Assembly (NCBI GenBank): GCA_020428025.1
Contig: JAGQNO010000003.1
Coordinates: 1 to 48,146 of the forward strand
Length of the DNA stretch: 48,146 nucleotides
DNA from: Candidatus Saccharimonadota bacterium
GTDB taxonomy: Bacteria; Patescibacteriota; Saccharimonadia; Saccharimonadales; UBA4665
Reading direction: 5' to 3'
Below are positions 24,861-33,193 of the stretch, piece by piece. The number at the start of each line of letters is the position of its first letter. Position 1 is the stretch's first letter. Made by a program: the position numbers and the translations under genes. The notes beneath the pieces are model-generated. The model was not told the origin of the DNA, ran no database searches, and saw only the letters and a program-made list of their open reading frames with translations.

Positions 24861-24867
24861 GGGAGAT

Positions 24868-25755
24868 ATGCCGGAATTACCAGAGGTAGAAACTGTTAAG
24901 CGCGGGTTAGACCGATTATTGCCCGGACACACGGTGGCCAGCGTCAAGTTTGACTCGCCCAAATCTTTTCCCAATAGTCCAGCCGATGTTAACCAATTTT
25001 TACGCGGGGCGCGCGTTCTAAGAGTGCGACGGCGGGCTAAGGTGCTGCTGATTGACCTGACCAGCGGCTACACGCTGGTGACGCATCTAAAAATGACCGG
25101 CCAACTGGTGTTTGACTCGCCCAAAGAGCATTTTGGTGCAGGCCATCCCAATGATAGCCTGGTAGCTCATTTGCCGGACAAATCTACCCGCGTTACGCTT
25201 GGGTTTGAGGACGGTAGTTCATTATTTTTTAATGATCAACGCAAATTTGGCTGGATGCGCCTACTGCCCACAGATACCGTTACTGATCTGCCATTTATTG
25301 CAAAATTGGGCCCAGAGCCGCTAGAACCGGGCTTTACTTGGCAGGTCTTGCGGGAGCGCCTTAAGCGGCGCGCTCGTTCTAATGTAAAGTCGGCCCTGCT
25401 TGATCAGACGGTGTTAGCTGGCGTGGGCAACATTTATGCCGATGAAGCCCTGTGGGGCGCTAAAATCCACCCATCCACGCTGGTAGGGCAGGTATCTGCC
25501 AGGCAGATACAAAGACTGCACCAGGAGCTGCTGGCGGTGCTGCGCCTGAGCATTGATCAGGGGGGCTCCAGCAATCACACCTATGTGGATGCAGAGGGGA
25601 ACAGAGGTAGCTACATGAAATTTGCCAATGTCTTTAGGCGCGACGGGCAGCCATGTCCACGCTGCGGCACGACCATTGCCAAACTGCGCGTGGCCGGGCG
25701 CGGGACCCATATTTGTCCAAACTGTCAGCGGCTACAGGCTGCGCAAAAGATCTAA
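24868..25755 (+). CDS. mutM: Formamidopyrimidine-DNA glycosylase
   Basis: MutM/Fpg removes 8-oxoguanine and formamidopyrimidines and nicks the abasic site. The catalytic proline must be residue 2: the ATG at 24868 gives MPELPEVETVKRGL, so a start nine bases upstream is excluded, and that ATG overlaps the -10 anyway. Other features are LKMTGQLVF, DQTVLAGVGNIYADEALW of the helix-two-turn-helix, and an intact C-terminal zinc finger CPRCG...CPNC. The protein has 295 residues, longer than the usual ~270. It ends overlapping the convergent otsAB gene by 24 bases. Confidence 0.96.
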   Translation: MPELPEVETVKRGLDRLLPGHTVASVKFDSPKSFPNSPADVNQFLRGARVLRVRRRAKVLLIDLTSGYTLVTHLKMTGQLVFDSPKEHFGAGHPNDSLVAHLPDKSTRVTLGFEDGSSLFFNDQRKFGWMRLLPTDTVTDLPFIAKLGPEPLEPGFTWQVLRERLKRRARSNVKSALLDQTVLAGVGNIYADEALWGAKIHPSTLVGQVSARQIQRLHQELLAVLRLSIDQGGSSNHTYVDAEGNRGSYMKFANVFRRDGQPCPRCGTTIAKLRVAGRGTHICPNCQRLQAAQKI

Positions 25756-27906
25756 TACTTTACTGGAACTGCTGAGTCTATAGTTAGCGATGGTCCGTCC
25801 GCGGCCTACTTTAACGGTGGTGGCGCTGGGGGGTGCAGCGGCAAACATGTCCTCGTCTGTAAAATCATCGCCAACAAGGAGCGTAAAGTCGTAATCTTTT
25901 TTGAGCCACAGACTGGCGGCGGTGCCTTTATGAACCAACGGGTCTTTAATCTCTAAAATCTTGTTGCCACTAAACAGTGCAAGACCGTGGGCAGCGGCCA
26001 GCGGACGCAGGATGTGCTGCAAAATGCGCAAGTTTTTTTGGGCGGCAAAGGCGGGCGAGCGTCTAAAGTGCCAGACCAGAGAGAACTGCTTGTCTTCTAC
26101 GGTTGCGCCAGGGGTTAAATCCGCATATTTTTGTAGGACCGGGAGAACCAAAGTCTTCCAGCTTTTACCCAGAGTAGAAGTTTGGCGCCAAGTTTTGTGG
26201 CCTTGGCTACGGCTCAGGGCGCCGTGTTCTGCAATCAGGCTAACTGGTAAATCGCTAAACCACTCGGTCATAGTAGCTTGGGGGCGGCCGCTGATGATAA
26301 CAACGTTGTTCCGTGGGTCATCGCCAAGTTTTTGGAGTAGTTGGCGCAGGGCACGGGGCGGGGCGGCGTCAATATAGCGCTCCGCGTAGGGAACCAGCGT
26401 ACCATCGTAATCCAGCAGTAATAATCGCTTAGTTGCCAGCCGGTACTGGGCGGCCAGTCTTTGCGCCACCGATTCAGAGAGGGCTGGCGTGTAAAGCAGT
26501 TGACGCGGCGGTTTGGCGGGTTGGGCCAAAGTGTCCATAAAGCGGCCTGCCCAGTGGTGGACGGTATTTTCTTTGAGTTGTTTCTGCATAGCTTTAAAGC
26601 GTTTTTTTAGTTCGCGTCGGGGCATGGTAAGCGATTTCTCAAGAGCGGCCACCACGCTGGAGCGCTGGGCGGGGTCAACGAGCAAGGCATCGCTCAGTTC
26701 TTGGGCGGCGCCAGCGGTTTGGCTTAAAATAAGCACGCCTTGCTTGCGGCGACTGGCGATGTATTCTTTGGCAACAAGATTCATGCCGTCCCGAATAGGC
26801 GCAATAAAAGCTACATCGGCAATCTGTAGCAGCGCCACGACCTCTTCCAAGGGGACGGCTACCGGCATGTAGTCTACTGGCTGCCAGGTAAGCGTGCCAT
26901 AGGCCTGATTAATGTCGTCCGCTAATTTTTGCAGGCGCTGACCCAGTTTTTTGTACACGGCAATGTCCGTGCGGGAGGGCGCGGCAATAAGCGCAAACAC
27001 CACTTTGCCGTGCAGCTTAGGGTTGCGGGCTAAGAATTCCCGGTAGGCCTCCAAGCGTTCCTCTAGGCCTTTAGAGGGGTCTAATCTGTCAACCGCGGCA
27101 ATGACCCTGCGCCCGCGGTATTTTAGCTTGTGCTTAAGTGTAGCAGCCGCCACGGCCGCAGACTGGCTGGTAGTGGTAAATTTGTCGTAATCAATGCCCA
27201 TAGGAAAGTCAGCCACGCGGACAATCCGATCCGCAACAATCACCCGGCTGTCGGTGGCAGTACCGGCACTCAGGGCATCAACGCAGTCCAGAAAATTGTT
27301 AACGTATCCCTTAGTGTGAAACCCGGCCAGCTGGGCGCCCAAGATCCCGCGCACCAATCGTGCTGCCTCCGGGAGCTTTTTATACTGAGAGAACTTTGGC
27401 CAGGGAATGTGCAAGAAAAAGCCGATATTTGCCGCTGGCAGATGACGCCGGAGCATTTCTGGTACGAGTAGCAACTGATAATCGTGCACCCAAATGCGGC
27501 TGCTTTTGCTGGCTGCGGTCTGCAAGGCATCGGCGTATTTTTTGTTGACATCATAATACCCCTGCCACCAACTAGACTTAAGTTTTGCGGTCATAGGAAG
27601 GTTATGAAACAGGGGCCACAGCACACTGTTACTGTAGCCGTTATAAAAATCATCAATCTGTTTTTTAGTTAAAAAAACGGGGATACAGTGCTGCTTGGCA
27701 AGCCTGGCGGTTATTTCTTGTTTGTCGGCTTTGGTGAGCTCATCGCTGGCGATGCCCGGCCAGCCAATCCAGCGGTTGCGCGGGTTTTTCATGTACGTCA
27801 TAAGCCCGGTAGCCACACCGCCCGTGCTCTGACTAAACTCCAATTTACCGTTTACTTTTTTGACAGCCACCGGCAAGCGGTTGGAGGCAATAACTACGTT
27901 TCCCAT
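25732..27906 (-). CDS. otsAB: Fused trehalose-6-phosphate synthase/phosphatase (OtsA-OtsB)
   Basis: A 724-residue fusion that makes trehalose from UDP- or ADP-glucose and glucose-6-phosphate, then removes the phosphate. The GT20 synthase half runs from about residue 3 to 460: SNRLPVAVKKVNGK, GGVATGL, WPLFHN, WVHDYQLLLVPEML, FFLHIPWP and DRLDPSKGLEERLEAY. The HAD phosphatase half begins near residue 485 with LLLDYDGTLVPYAERY and ends with GDDFTDEDMFAA. Trehalose protects against drying and osmotic stress. TAGACT (27921 down to 27916) ends nine bases before the ATG; AGAGG in the gap could be a weak Shine-Dalgarno. Divergent from holA. Confidence 0.95.
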   Translation of the reverse strand: MGNVVIASNRLPVAVKKVNGKLEFSQSTGGVATGLMTYMKNPRNRWIGWPGIASDELTKADKQEITARLAKQHCIPVFLTKKQIDDFYNGYSNSVLWPLFHNLPMTAKLKSSWWQGYYDVNKKYADALQTAASKSSRIWVHDYQLLLVPEMLRRHLPAANIGFFLHIPWPKFSQYKKLPEAARLVRGILGAQLAGFHTKGYVNNFLDCVDALSAGTATDSRVIVADRIVRVADFPMGIDYDKFTTTSQSAAVAAATLKHKLKYRGRRVIAAVDRLDPSKGLEERLEAYREFLARNPKLHGKVVFALIAAPSRTDIAVYKKLGQRLQKLADDINQAYGTLTWQPVDYMPVAVPLEEVVALLQIADVAFIAPIRDGMNLVAKEYIASRRKQGVLILSQTAGAAQELSDALLVDPAQRSSVVAALEKSLTMPRRELKKRFKAMQKQLKENTVHHWAGRFMDTLAQPAKPPRQLLYTPALSESVAQRLAAQYRLATKRLLLLDYDGTLVPYAERYIDAAPPRALRQLLQKLGDDPRNNVVIISGRPQATMTEWFSDLPVSLIAEHGALSRSQGHKTWRQTSTLGKSWKTLVLPVLQKYADLTPGATVEDKQFSLVWHFRRSPAFAAQKNLRILQHILRPLAAAHGLALFSGNKILEIKDPLVHKGTAASLWLKKDYDFTLLVGDDFTDEDMFAAAPPSATTVKVGRGRTIANYRLSSSSKVLDLLRSL

Positions 27907-27973
27907 GGTACCTCTAGTCTACCAGGGAATAATCAGGGGTGATGTTAGCCAGCTAACAGTTTATAATAGAACC

Positions 27974-28894
27974 ATGCTAACCACGCTAACGGGGGAGAAC
28001 GATTTTGCCTTGCAGGCCGCTTTGCGGCAGCACATGGCCGATTTTGTGCAGCAGCACACGGACATGGCGGTTGAACAAATTGATGGCGCAGAAGCCGACT
28101 TACCCCAGATAGCGGAAGCCCTGGCCAGTCCACCGTTTCTGACGGAGCGGAAGTTGGTGGTCCTTCATAGGCCATCTTCTAATAAGCAGTTTGTGGAGCA
28201 GTTTGAATCGTCTCTAACAGAGATGCCGGACACTACGGATGTGCTGATTGTTGAGCCAAAACTAGATAAGCGGCTTAGTTATTACAAGTGGCTGAAGAAG
28301 GCCACGGAGTTTACTGAGTTTGCGCCGCTAGATGGCTCGGCGCTGGCGCGTTGGGCAGTGGACTATGTTGCTGGGCAGGACGGAAAATTATCCGTAGCCA
28401 ATGCCACCTATTTAATGCAAAGAGTGGGCACCAATCAGCAACTGCTGGCGCATGAACTAGACAAATTGGTGCTGCACGGCGCAGATATTACCAGAGATAC
28501 CATTAACCTCTTAACAGAGGCCGCACCCCAGAGCAGCATTTTTGAACTACTAGACGCAGCCTTTGCGGGACGTCGTCAAAAGGTGCTGGATTTGTATGCG
28601 GAGCAGCAGGCCCAAAAAGTGGAGCCGCAGCAACTGATTGCCATGCTGGCTTGGCAGTTGCATATCTTGGCGCTGATTGTTACTGCGGAGTCTAGGTCGG
28701 CTACAGAAGTTGCTGCCCAGGCCAAGGTCAGCCCGTATACGGTTAATAAAAGCTGGGCGGCAGGGCGGGGATTGACTCGCGCCAGGTTGCAGCAGCGCCT
28801 GCGCGCCTTAGCAGACATAGATGCCCGCTCTAAGCGTGAAAATCTAGATTTGCATGCCGCTCTGCAGCACTATTTGCTGGCGCTCAGCGCATAA
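27974..28894 (+). CDS. holA: DNA polymerase III delta subunit
   Basis: HolA is the clamp-loader subunit that opens the beta sliding clamp. The protein has 306 residues. The N-terminal AAA+-like domain starts LTTLTGENDFALQAALRQ; SPPFLTERKLVVLHRPS matches the usual segment after strand 2; DVLIVEPKLDKRLSYYKWLK corresponds to the K-L-D-K motif; SIFELLDAAFAGRRQKVLDL and the helical collar domain follow. Starts further upstream lie in otsAB or its promoter. TATAAT at 27962-27967 ends six bases before the ATG, implying a leaderless message. Confidence 0.9.
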   Translation: MLTTLTGENDFALQAALRQHMADFVQQHTDMAVEQIDGAEADLPQIAEALASPPFLTERKLVVLHRPSSNKQFVEQFESSLTEMPDTTDVLIVEPKLDKRLSYYKWLKKATEFTEFAPLDGSALARWAVDYVAGQDGKLSVANATYLMQRVGTNQQLLAHELDKLVLHGADITRDTINLLTEAAPQSSIFELLDAAFAGRRQKVLDLYAEQQAQKVEPQQLIAMLAWQLHILALIVTAESRSATEVAAQAKVSPYTVNKSWAAGRGLTRARLQQRLRALADIDARSKRENLDLHAALQHYLLALSA

Positions 28895-28900
28895 ATAAAA

Positions 28901-28921
28901 AGAGACCCACCAGGGGTCTCT
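28901..28921 (-). terminator. Intrinsic terminator of rpsT
   Basis: AGAGACCC (28901-28908), a five-base loop and GGGTCTCT (28914-28921) form a perfect 8-bp stem. On the minus strand it is followed by TTTTTATTTAT, so it terminates rpsT; it also lies at the end of the convergent holA. Confidence 0.9.
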
Positions 28922-28941
28922 AAGGTACAAACAGTAGCTAA

Positions 28942-29340
28942 TTACTTCTTAGCAGCTGGCTTTTTTGCCGGAGCTTTCTTGGCTGTAGCAGGCTTTTTAG
29001 TAGCAGCGGGCTTCTTGGCGGCAGCTGGTTTCTTAGCTGGGGCAGCCTTCTTGGCGGCAGCTGGCTTAGCGGCAGCTTTCTTGGCTGTAGCAGGCTTAAC
29101 GCCGGCAGCTTTAGCCTGAGCAGCGGCCTGCTTCTTTAGGCGAGCAGCCTTGTTCTTGTGCATGATGCCTTTTTTAACGGCTTTATCTAGGTTGCTTTGC
29201 GCCTCTGAGTGTGTCTCTGGGGAGGCTTTTTTAACAAAAGACTTCATGGCAGTTTTTAGGCTGCGCTTAGTTTTGCTGTTGCGAATAGCTGCCTTAGTGG
29301 CAACGCGGACACGCTTTTTGGCGGATTTGATAATCGGCAT
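28942..29340 (-). CDS. rpsT: 30S ribosomal protein bS20 with Lys/Ala/Pro tail
   Basis: bS20 binds the 5' domain of 16S rRNA. The first ~87 residues are a normal S20: MPIIKSAKKRVRVATKAAIRNSK, MKSFVKKASPET, and NLDKAVKKGIMHKNKAARLKKQ. The remaining ~45 residues are a repetitive tail of AAKKAAPAKKPAAAKK-like units, similar to histone H1 or HU-like tails, bringing the protein to 132 residues against the usual ~87. The DNA of the tail is also repetitive (GCAGCTGG/CTTCTTGG units). It has a consensus promoter, a ~40-base leader and a strong terminator. Confidence 0.95.
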   Translation of the reverse strand: MPIIKSAKKRVRVATKAAIRNSKTKRSLKTAMKSFVKKASPETHSEAQSNLDKAVKKGIMHKNKAARLKKQAAAQAKAAGVKPATAKKAAAKPAAAKKAAPAKKPAAAKKPAATKKPATAKKAPAKKPAAKK

Positions 29341-29387
29341 GTGTTCTTTCTGACCTTGTTTACTTAATAACTTAGTTTCGACTGCTT

Positions 29388-29416
29388 ATTGTACAGGGGT
29401 AGGGTTATTTTGTCAA
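29388..29416 (-). promoter_or_regulatory. rpsT promoter
   Basis: TTGACA (29416 down to 29411), 17 bases, TACAAT (29393 down to 29388), leading to an mRNA with about 40 bases before the ATG at 29340. Confidence 0.8.
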
Positions 29417-29488
29417 AAGTACCCGTTCAATCCGCTTGCGCTTAGGGCAAAAGACTGGTACATTAAAAGCGAAAGTTATAAACAAAAA

Positions 29489-31138
29489 ATGGATACACAA
29501 AACCAATCACCGCAAACAGCCCTTGTTGACAAGATAAAACAGTCGACTAATATTCTGGTTACCGTCAGTACCAACCCAACCGTAGATCAACTGGCAGCCT
29601 GTATTGGTTTAACTCTTTGGCTCAACAAAGCGGGCAAGCACGCCACGGCTGTGTTTAGTGGCGATGTGCCCAGCACGCTAGAATTTTTGCAGCCCGCCGA
29701 CACGCTAGAAAAGAACACGGACTCGCTACGCGACTTTATCATCTCTCTAGACAAGTCCAAGGCGGACAAGCTGCGCTACAAGGTAGAAGACCGTGTGGTT
29801 AAGGTGTTTATTACGCCGTATCGCACCAGCCTGACGGCCGAAGACCTAGAATTTAGCCAGGGTGACTTTAATGTGGACATGGTCTTGGCCCTGGGCGTAA
29901 CCAGCCAGGCCGATCTTGATGTTGCCGTCACCGCGCACGGCCGTATCTTACACGATGCCACGGTGGCTACCATTACCAACGGCGGCGCCAGTGAGCTTGG
30001 GTCAATTAACTGGGATGACGCGAGCGCCAGCAGCTTGAGCGAGCTAGCAGTAGATGTTGGCAATCAGGTAGCCAAGGACGAGCTGGATGGGCAGATCGCC
30101 ACATCACTTCTGACGGGTATTGTGGCCCAGACAGAACGCTTTAGTAACGCAAAGACCACGCCGCAAACTATGAGCATCAGTGCGCAGCTTATGAGTAATG
30201 GCGCAAACCAACAACTGGTGGCAACAAAACTAGATGAAGGCAATGTCTCAGAAGAGAGCGAGTCGCATCCAATTGTAGAGGAAGGGGACGAGCAGTCGAC
30301 AGAGAACAGCGATGGCTCTTTAGAGATTGAGCATGACGCGGCATCGCAAGAAACGCCAGAGGAGCCTATAGAACTACCCGCTCCTTCAGACAACGAAGAA
30401 GATACCGAGCTAGCGGCAGAGGAACAGTCTCTTATTAGCCAGGCACGCGCCACAGGTGATGTCGCAGACTCGGCTCCAACAGAGAAGCAAGCAGGTCGTA
30501 GTAGCAGACTTGTTATTAATCCGCCGAGTTTAGGGGGTACTTTAACCGCAAATAGTCGTCCGGAAGAAGAACTAACGGCAGCAGTGAATCCTTTAGAAGG
30601 AGGCAAAGAGTCGCCGTTACTGAGCCATAATGCAGAGCCTGCATCCCCCATAGGCGCGGGTACTTTGGCAGAAATTGAAGCCGCGGTAGATAGTCCGCAT
30701 TTACAAAATTTGCCCCAGGAGTCATCCGTTGATTCCGCCCTTGAGCAGGTAGAGGCAGCACATAGAGAATCGAGTAGTACCGAGCCACTTCAGCCAATAG
30801 AGGCTTTGAACGCTCAGCCAATAGATTTAACCCCAGAGCAGCCCGATGTGTCAGATACGCCTCAGGCTCCCGCTGCGCAGGACGCCTCTTCTACCGAGTT
30901 CAATCCAGCAGCATTTGAGGTCATGAATGACCCCGTGCCGCCAAAACCCCCAGTAAACCCCATTTTAACCGCCCCGGTTGAACAACCGTTTACGCTGCCA
31001 GTCCCCAGTGGGCCTACTGTTCCACCAGCACTGTCTATACCGCCCGCAAATCCAGTACCGCCAACTTCCACTGCGGCCGGCCCTACAGCGCCGCCACCCG
31101 TGCCACCGCCGCTGATGCCGCCCGGCTTTGGTCAGTAA
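29489..31138 (+). CDS. DHH-like N-terminal domain with long Pro/Glu-rich tail
   Basis: A 549-residue protein. Residues ~10-230 resemble the DHH phosphoesterase fold (NrnA/RecJ-like): NILVTVSTNPTVDQLAACIG fills the place of the first catalytic motif, but its Asp/His ligands are missing, and no DHH triplet appears later (FNVDMVLALGVTSQ, GRILHDATVATI). It is therefore probably a non-catalytic relative. From about residue 245 the chain is acidic and Ser/Glu-rich, then strongly Pro-rich at the end (VPPTSTAAGPTAPPPVPPPL), likely unstructured and perhaps a protein-binding or envelope-spanning segment. TATAAA at 29477-29482 ends six bases before the ATG. Function unknown. Confidence 0.6.
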   Translation: MDTQNQSPQTALVDKIKQSTNILVTVSTNPTVDQLAACIGLTLWLNKAGKHATAVFSGDVPSTLEFLQPADTLEKNTDSLRDFIISLDKSKADKLRYKVEDRVVKVFITPYRTSLTAEDLEFSQGDFNVDMVLALGVTSQADLDVAVTAHGRILHDATVATITNGGASELGSINWDDASASSLSELAVDVGNQVAKDELDGQIATSLLTGIVAQTERFSNAKTTPQTMSISAQLMSNGANQQLVATKLDEGNVSEESESHPIVEEGDEQSTENSDGSLEIEHDAASQETPEEPIELPAPSDNEEDTELAAEEQSLISQARATGDVADSAPTEKQAGRSSRLVINPPSLGGTLTANSRPEEELTAAVNPLEGGKESPLLSHNAEPASPIGAGTLAEIEAAVDSPHLQNLPQESSVDSALEQVEAAHRESSSTEPLQPIEALNAQPIDLTPEQPDVSDTPQAPAAQDASSTEFNPAAFEVMNDPVPPKPPVNPILTAPVEQPFTLPVPSGPTVPPALSIPPANPVPPTSTAAGPTAPPPVPPPLMPPGFGQ

Positions 31139-31155
31139 TCTGTTAGACTAGCTAC

Positions 31156-31839
31156 ATGCAAGGTGTTCTACTAGTAGACAAGCCATCTGGCTGGACCAGT
31201 TTTGATGTGGTTAATTACGTGCGCCGCGCCGTTGCCCGCGTGCAGGGCACTAAACCCAAGAACACCAAAGTTGGCCACACCGGTACACTGGACCCGCTGG
31301 CCACCGGCCTTTTAGTGCTTTTGATAGGCAAAGACTACACTCGCCGGGCAGCCGATATGTCCAAGCACGATAAAACCTACGACGTCACATTAACACTAGG
31401 CCAAACCAGCGCCACCGGTGATTCAGAAGGTCCGTTGACCCCTGTTTCTGATGTTGTTCCCACGGAAGAGGCCGTCCGGGCTGCTCTAGCAAAGTTTACT
31501 GGCGATTTACTGCAAACACCGCCCGCCTTTAGCGCCAAAAAAGTCGGCGGCGTGCGTGCCTACCAACTGGCCAGAGCAGGGGAGCAGCCAGTGCTAGAGC
31601 CGCGGCCTGTGACCATTTATGCCAATGATTTTGTAGATTACAACTACCCAATCGTCCGTTTTACCAGCCGAGTTAGTAGTGGCACATACATTAGATCTTT
31701 GGCGGAAGATATTGGCCTGGAGCTGGGCAGCGGCGCCTATATGTCGGCTTTGCGGCGGACATCGGTTGGGGAGTATGATTTAGCTGAAGCCGTGGCGCCG
31801 GACGACCCTGAGCTGTTGGCCAAAATCTTTCAGGTATGA
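31156..31839 (+). CDS. truB: tRNA pseudouridine(55) synthase
   Basis: TruB makes pseudouridine 55 in the T-loop of most tRNAs. The protein has 227 residues, shorter than E. coli TruB because the C-terminal PUA-like domain is missing or reduced. Clear motifs are VLLVDKPSGWTSFDVVNYV, KVGHTGTLDPLATGLLVLL with the catalytic Asp, KTYDVTLTLGQTSATGDSEG and SSGTYIRSLAEDIGLELG. TAGACT at 31144-31149 ends six bases before the ATG, suggesting leaderless translation. The 15-base sequence around this -10 is repeated in front of the toxin-antitoxin pair downstream. Confidence 0.95.
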   Translation: MQGVLLVDKPSGWTSFDVVNYVRRAVARVQGTKPKNTKVGHTGTLDPLATGLLVLLIGKDYTRRAADMSKHDKTYDVTLTLGQTSATGDSEGPLTPVSDVVPTEEAVRAALAKFTGDLLQTPPAFSAKKVGGVRAYQLARAGEQPVLEPRPVTIYANDFVDYNYPIVRFTSRVSSGTYIRSLAEDIGLELGSGAYMSALRRTSVGEYDLAEAVAPDDPELLAKIFQV

Positions 31840-31844
31840 CCTAC

Positions 31845-31877
31845 TTGACCAACTTTTCTAATCTGTTAGACTAACAG
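31845..31877 (+). promoter_or_regulatory. Toxin-antitoxin promoter with palindromic operator
   Basis: TTGACC (31845-31850) and TAGACT (31867-31872) are 16 bases apart. The -10 lies within CTGTTAG-A-CTAACAG (31863-31877), a perfect 7+7 inverted repeat just before the ATG, the expected autorepression site for a Phd-type antitoxin. Confidence 0.65.
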
Positions 31878-31878
31878 T

Positions 31879-32130
31879 ATGCAAACAATTCCTGTTAATG
31901 AAGTTAAGGCTAAATTTAGCCACTATTTGGCCGCCGCAGAGGCCGGCCAGACTATTTACGTGGGACGGTTTGGTAAGCCTATTGCCCGTATTATGCCGCT
32001 AGAAAAGAAGCAGCCAAAGTCCTGGATTGGGGCCATGAAAGGTCAGTTCCACATCTCTGAAGAAGACTGGGAAGCGTCAGAAAAACTGATGGCTAAAGAT
32101 TGGGACGTTTGGCTAGATAAGGACATCTAA
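31879..32130 (+). CDS. Phd/YefM-family antitoxin
   Basis: An 83-residue antitoxin of the Phd/YefM type. The N-terminal DNA-binding half has the family pattern TIPVNEVKAKFSHYLAAAEAGQTIYVGRFGKPIARIMP; the C-terminal half (SWIGAMKGQFHISEEDWEASE) would wrap the toxin. Such antitoxins neutralise the partner and repress their own promoter, here through the palindrome at 31863-31877. The stop codon overlaps the ATG of the PIN-domain toxin by one base, a tightly coupled arrangement. Confidence 0.9.
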   Translation: MQTIPVNEVKAKFSHYLAAAEAGQTIYVGRFGKPIARIMPLEKKQPKSWIGAMKGQFHISEEDWEASEKLMAKDWDVWLDKDI

Positions 32131-32528
32131 TGTTGGCGGATACGCATATTCTAATCTGGGCTCTAGAGGGTCAAAGGGGCAGTATTGGCCCTAAAACTTG
32201 GGCAATGCTACAAGAGAAATATCAGTCTGTTGCAGTGTCTTCTATTAGTTTACTAGAGATTAAACTTAAGCAGCGCCGCGGTAAGCTTACAGACATTGAT
32301 ACGTCAGCTGCTCTAGCCCTACTCAAACAAAGGCAGGTGCCTATTCTAGAAGTGACAGCAGAGCAAGCGATTGCGACCGCCACTGCTAAAAATGCACCAC
32401 ATGCAGATCCATTTGATTTGTTGCTTGTAGCCCAAGCCCAAGAAAAACAGCTCCCGCTTATCACTTGCGATAAGGCTATTCTGGCCCTCCAGCTGCCGGG
32501 CCTGCAACTTATTGATGCTCGTCAGTAA
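32130..32528 (+). CDS. PIN-domain ribonuclease toxin (VapC-like)
   Basis: A 132-residue PIN-domain protein, the toxin of a type II pair. PIN toxins are Mg2+-dependent ribonucleases, often cutting tRNA or rRNA. The acidic residues expected at the active site are visible: Asp4 (MLADTHILIWAL), Glu43 (SISLLEIKLKQRRG), the aspartates of HADPFDLLLVAQA near residues 91-97, and TCDKAI near residue 111. It overlaps the antitoxin by one base. All key residues are present, so it is predicted active. Confidence 0.9.
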   Translation: MLADTHILIWALEGQRGSIGPKTWAMLQEKYQSVAVSSISLLEIKLKQRRGKLTDIDTSAALALLKQRQVPILEVTAEQAIATATAKNAPHADPFDLLLVAQAQEKQLPLITCDKAILALQLPGLQLIDARQ

Positions 32529-32632
32529 CAAACCCGCTTGATACTATAACCGGCAATTGCGTTAAGCTGTAGCAATTCCGCTTGTGTTTTTTCTTGCCAA
32601 GGAGTATTACAGAGGGAGGAGATAAAACAAAT

Positions 32633-33127
32633 ATGACTAGTAGCGAAGTTGCTTATTTATCGTCGTTGCGATCTATAAAAGAAGAAGCTCAAAAAACAGA
32701 TTGGATGTTTGAGCCAGCAAGAGGTATATTTGAGAACGCGCCTCCCGGCTTCTTTAATGTGTTTTTGGGCGCAGCACCAGACGGGGCAGAGATTTTACGA
32801 GTCGATAAAAAGTATGTTGGACACACCAATGACCCCCTGACTTGGGCAGTGCGGCTGTTTAATCAGCGTACCAATTCCTTGCAGGCAGTAACCAACGTAG
32901 CGGTAGGGGGTGATGTTTTGAACCTTAGAATCTTCCCCCTTGCGTCGTACATGAATCAGCCACCCCCGATACGAGATACCATTGAAGGTGATTTGCTGCA
33001 GGGGAAGTTGAACGTTGATTATCAAGCCGATGAAATGACGATTGTGAGTGGGCTACATGTTACATATACAGCCGTTGAGCTCCACGCCCTGGGTGCTACT
33101 ACTCATGAGCTAAGACAAGCCAGTTAA
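32633..33127 (+). CDS. Hypothetical protein
   Basis: A 164-residue soluble protein of no recognised family. It starts with a helical segment (SSEVAYLSSLRSIKEEAQKT) and continues with beta-like stretches (FFNVFLGAAPDGAEILRVDK, AVTNVAVGGDVLNLRIFP, GLHVTYTAVELHALGATT). The ATG at 32633 is chosen over one 51 bases upstream because GGGAGGAG lies at 32614-32621. Codon use is AT-richer than in its neighbours. It does not appear coupled to the toxin-antitoxin pair, from which it is separated by about 100 bases. Confidence 0.65.
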   Translation: MTSSEVAYLSSLRSIKEEAQKTDWMFEPARGIFENAPPGFFNVFLGAAPDGAEILRVDKKYVGHTNDPLTWAVRLFNQRTNSLQAVTNVAVGGDVLNLRIFPLASYMNQPPPIRDTIEGDLLQGKLNVDYQADEMTIVSGLHVTYTAVELHALGATTHELRQAS

Positions 33128-33155
33128 AACTTTGCGCAACGTGTACAAATGACTC

Positions 33156-33184
33156 TTGCGCAAGGAGCGCACATCTGTTAAAAT
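33156..33184 (+). promoter_or_regulatory. rpsO promoter
   Basis: TTGCGC (33156-33161), 17 bases, TAAAAT (33179-33184), ending nine bases before the rpsO ATG. A Shine-Dalgarno is absent, so the mRNA should have almost no leader. Confidence 0.55.
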
Positions 33185-33193
33185 ACCTAGCAC

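Noticed and set aside
23240-33149. Shared 12-mer AACGTGTACAAA at 23240-23251 and 33138-33149
   Set aside because: Many 12-base matches are expected by chance in 48 kb, and the surroundings do not align.
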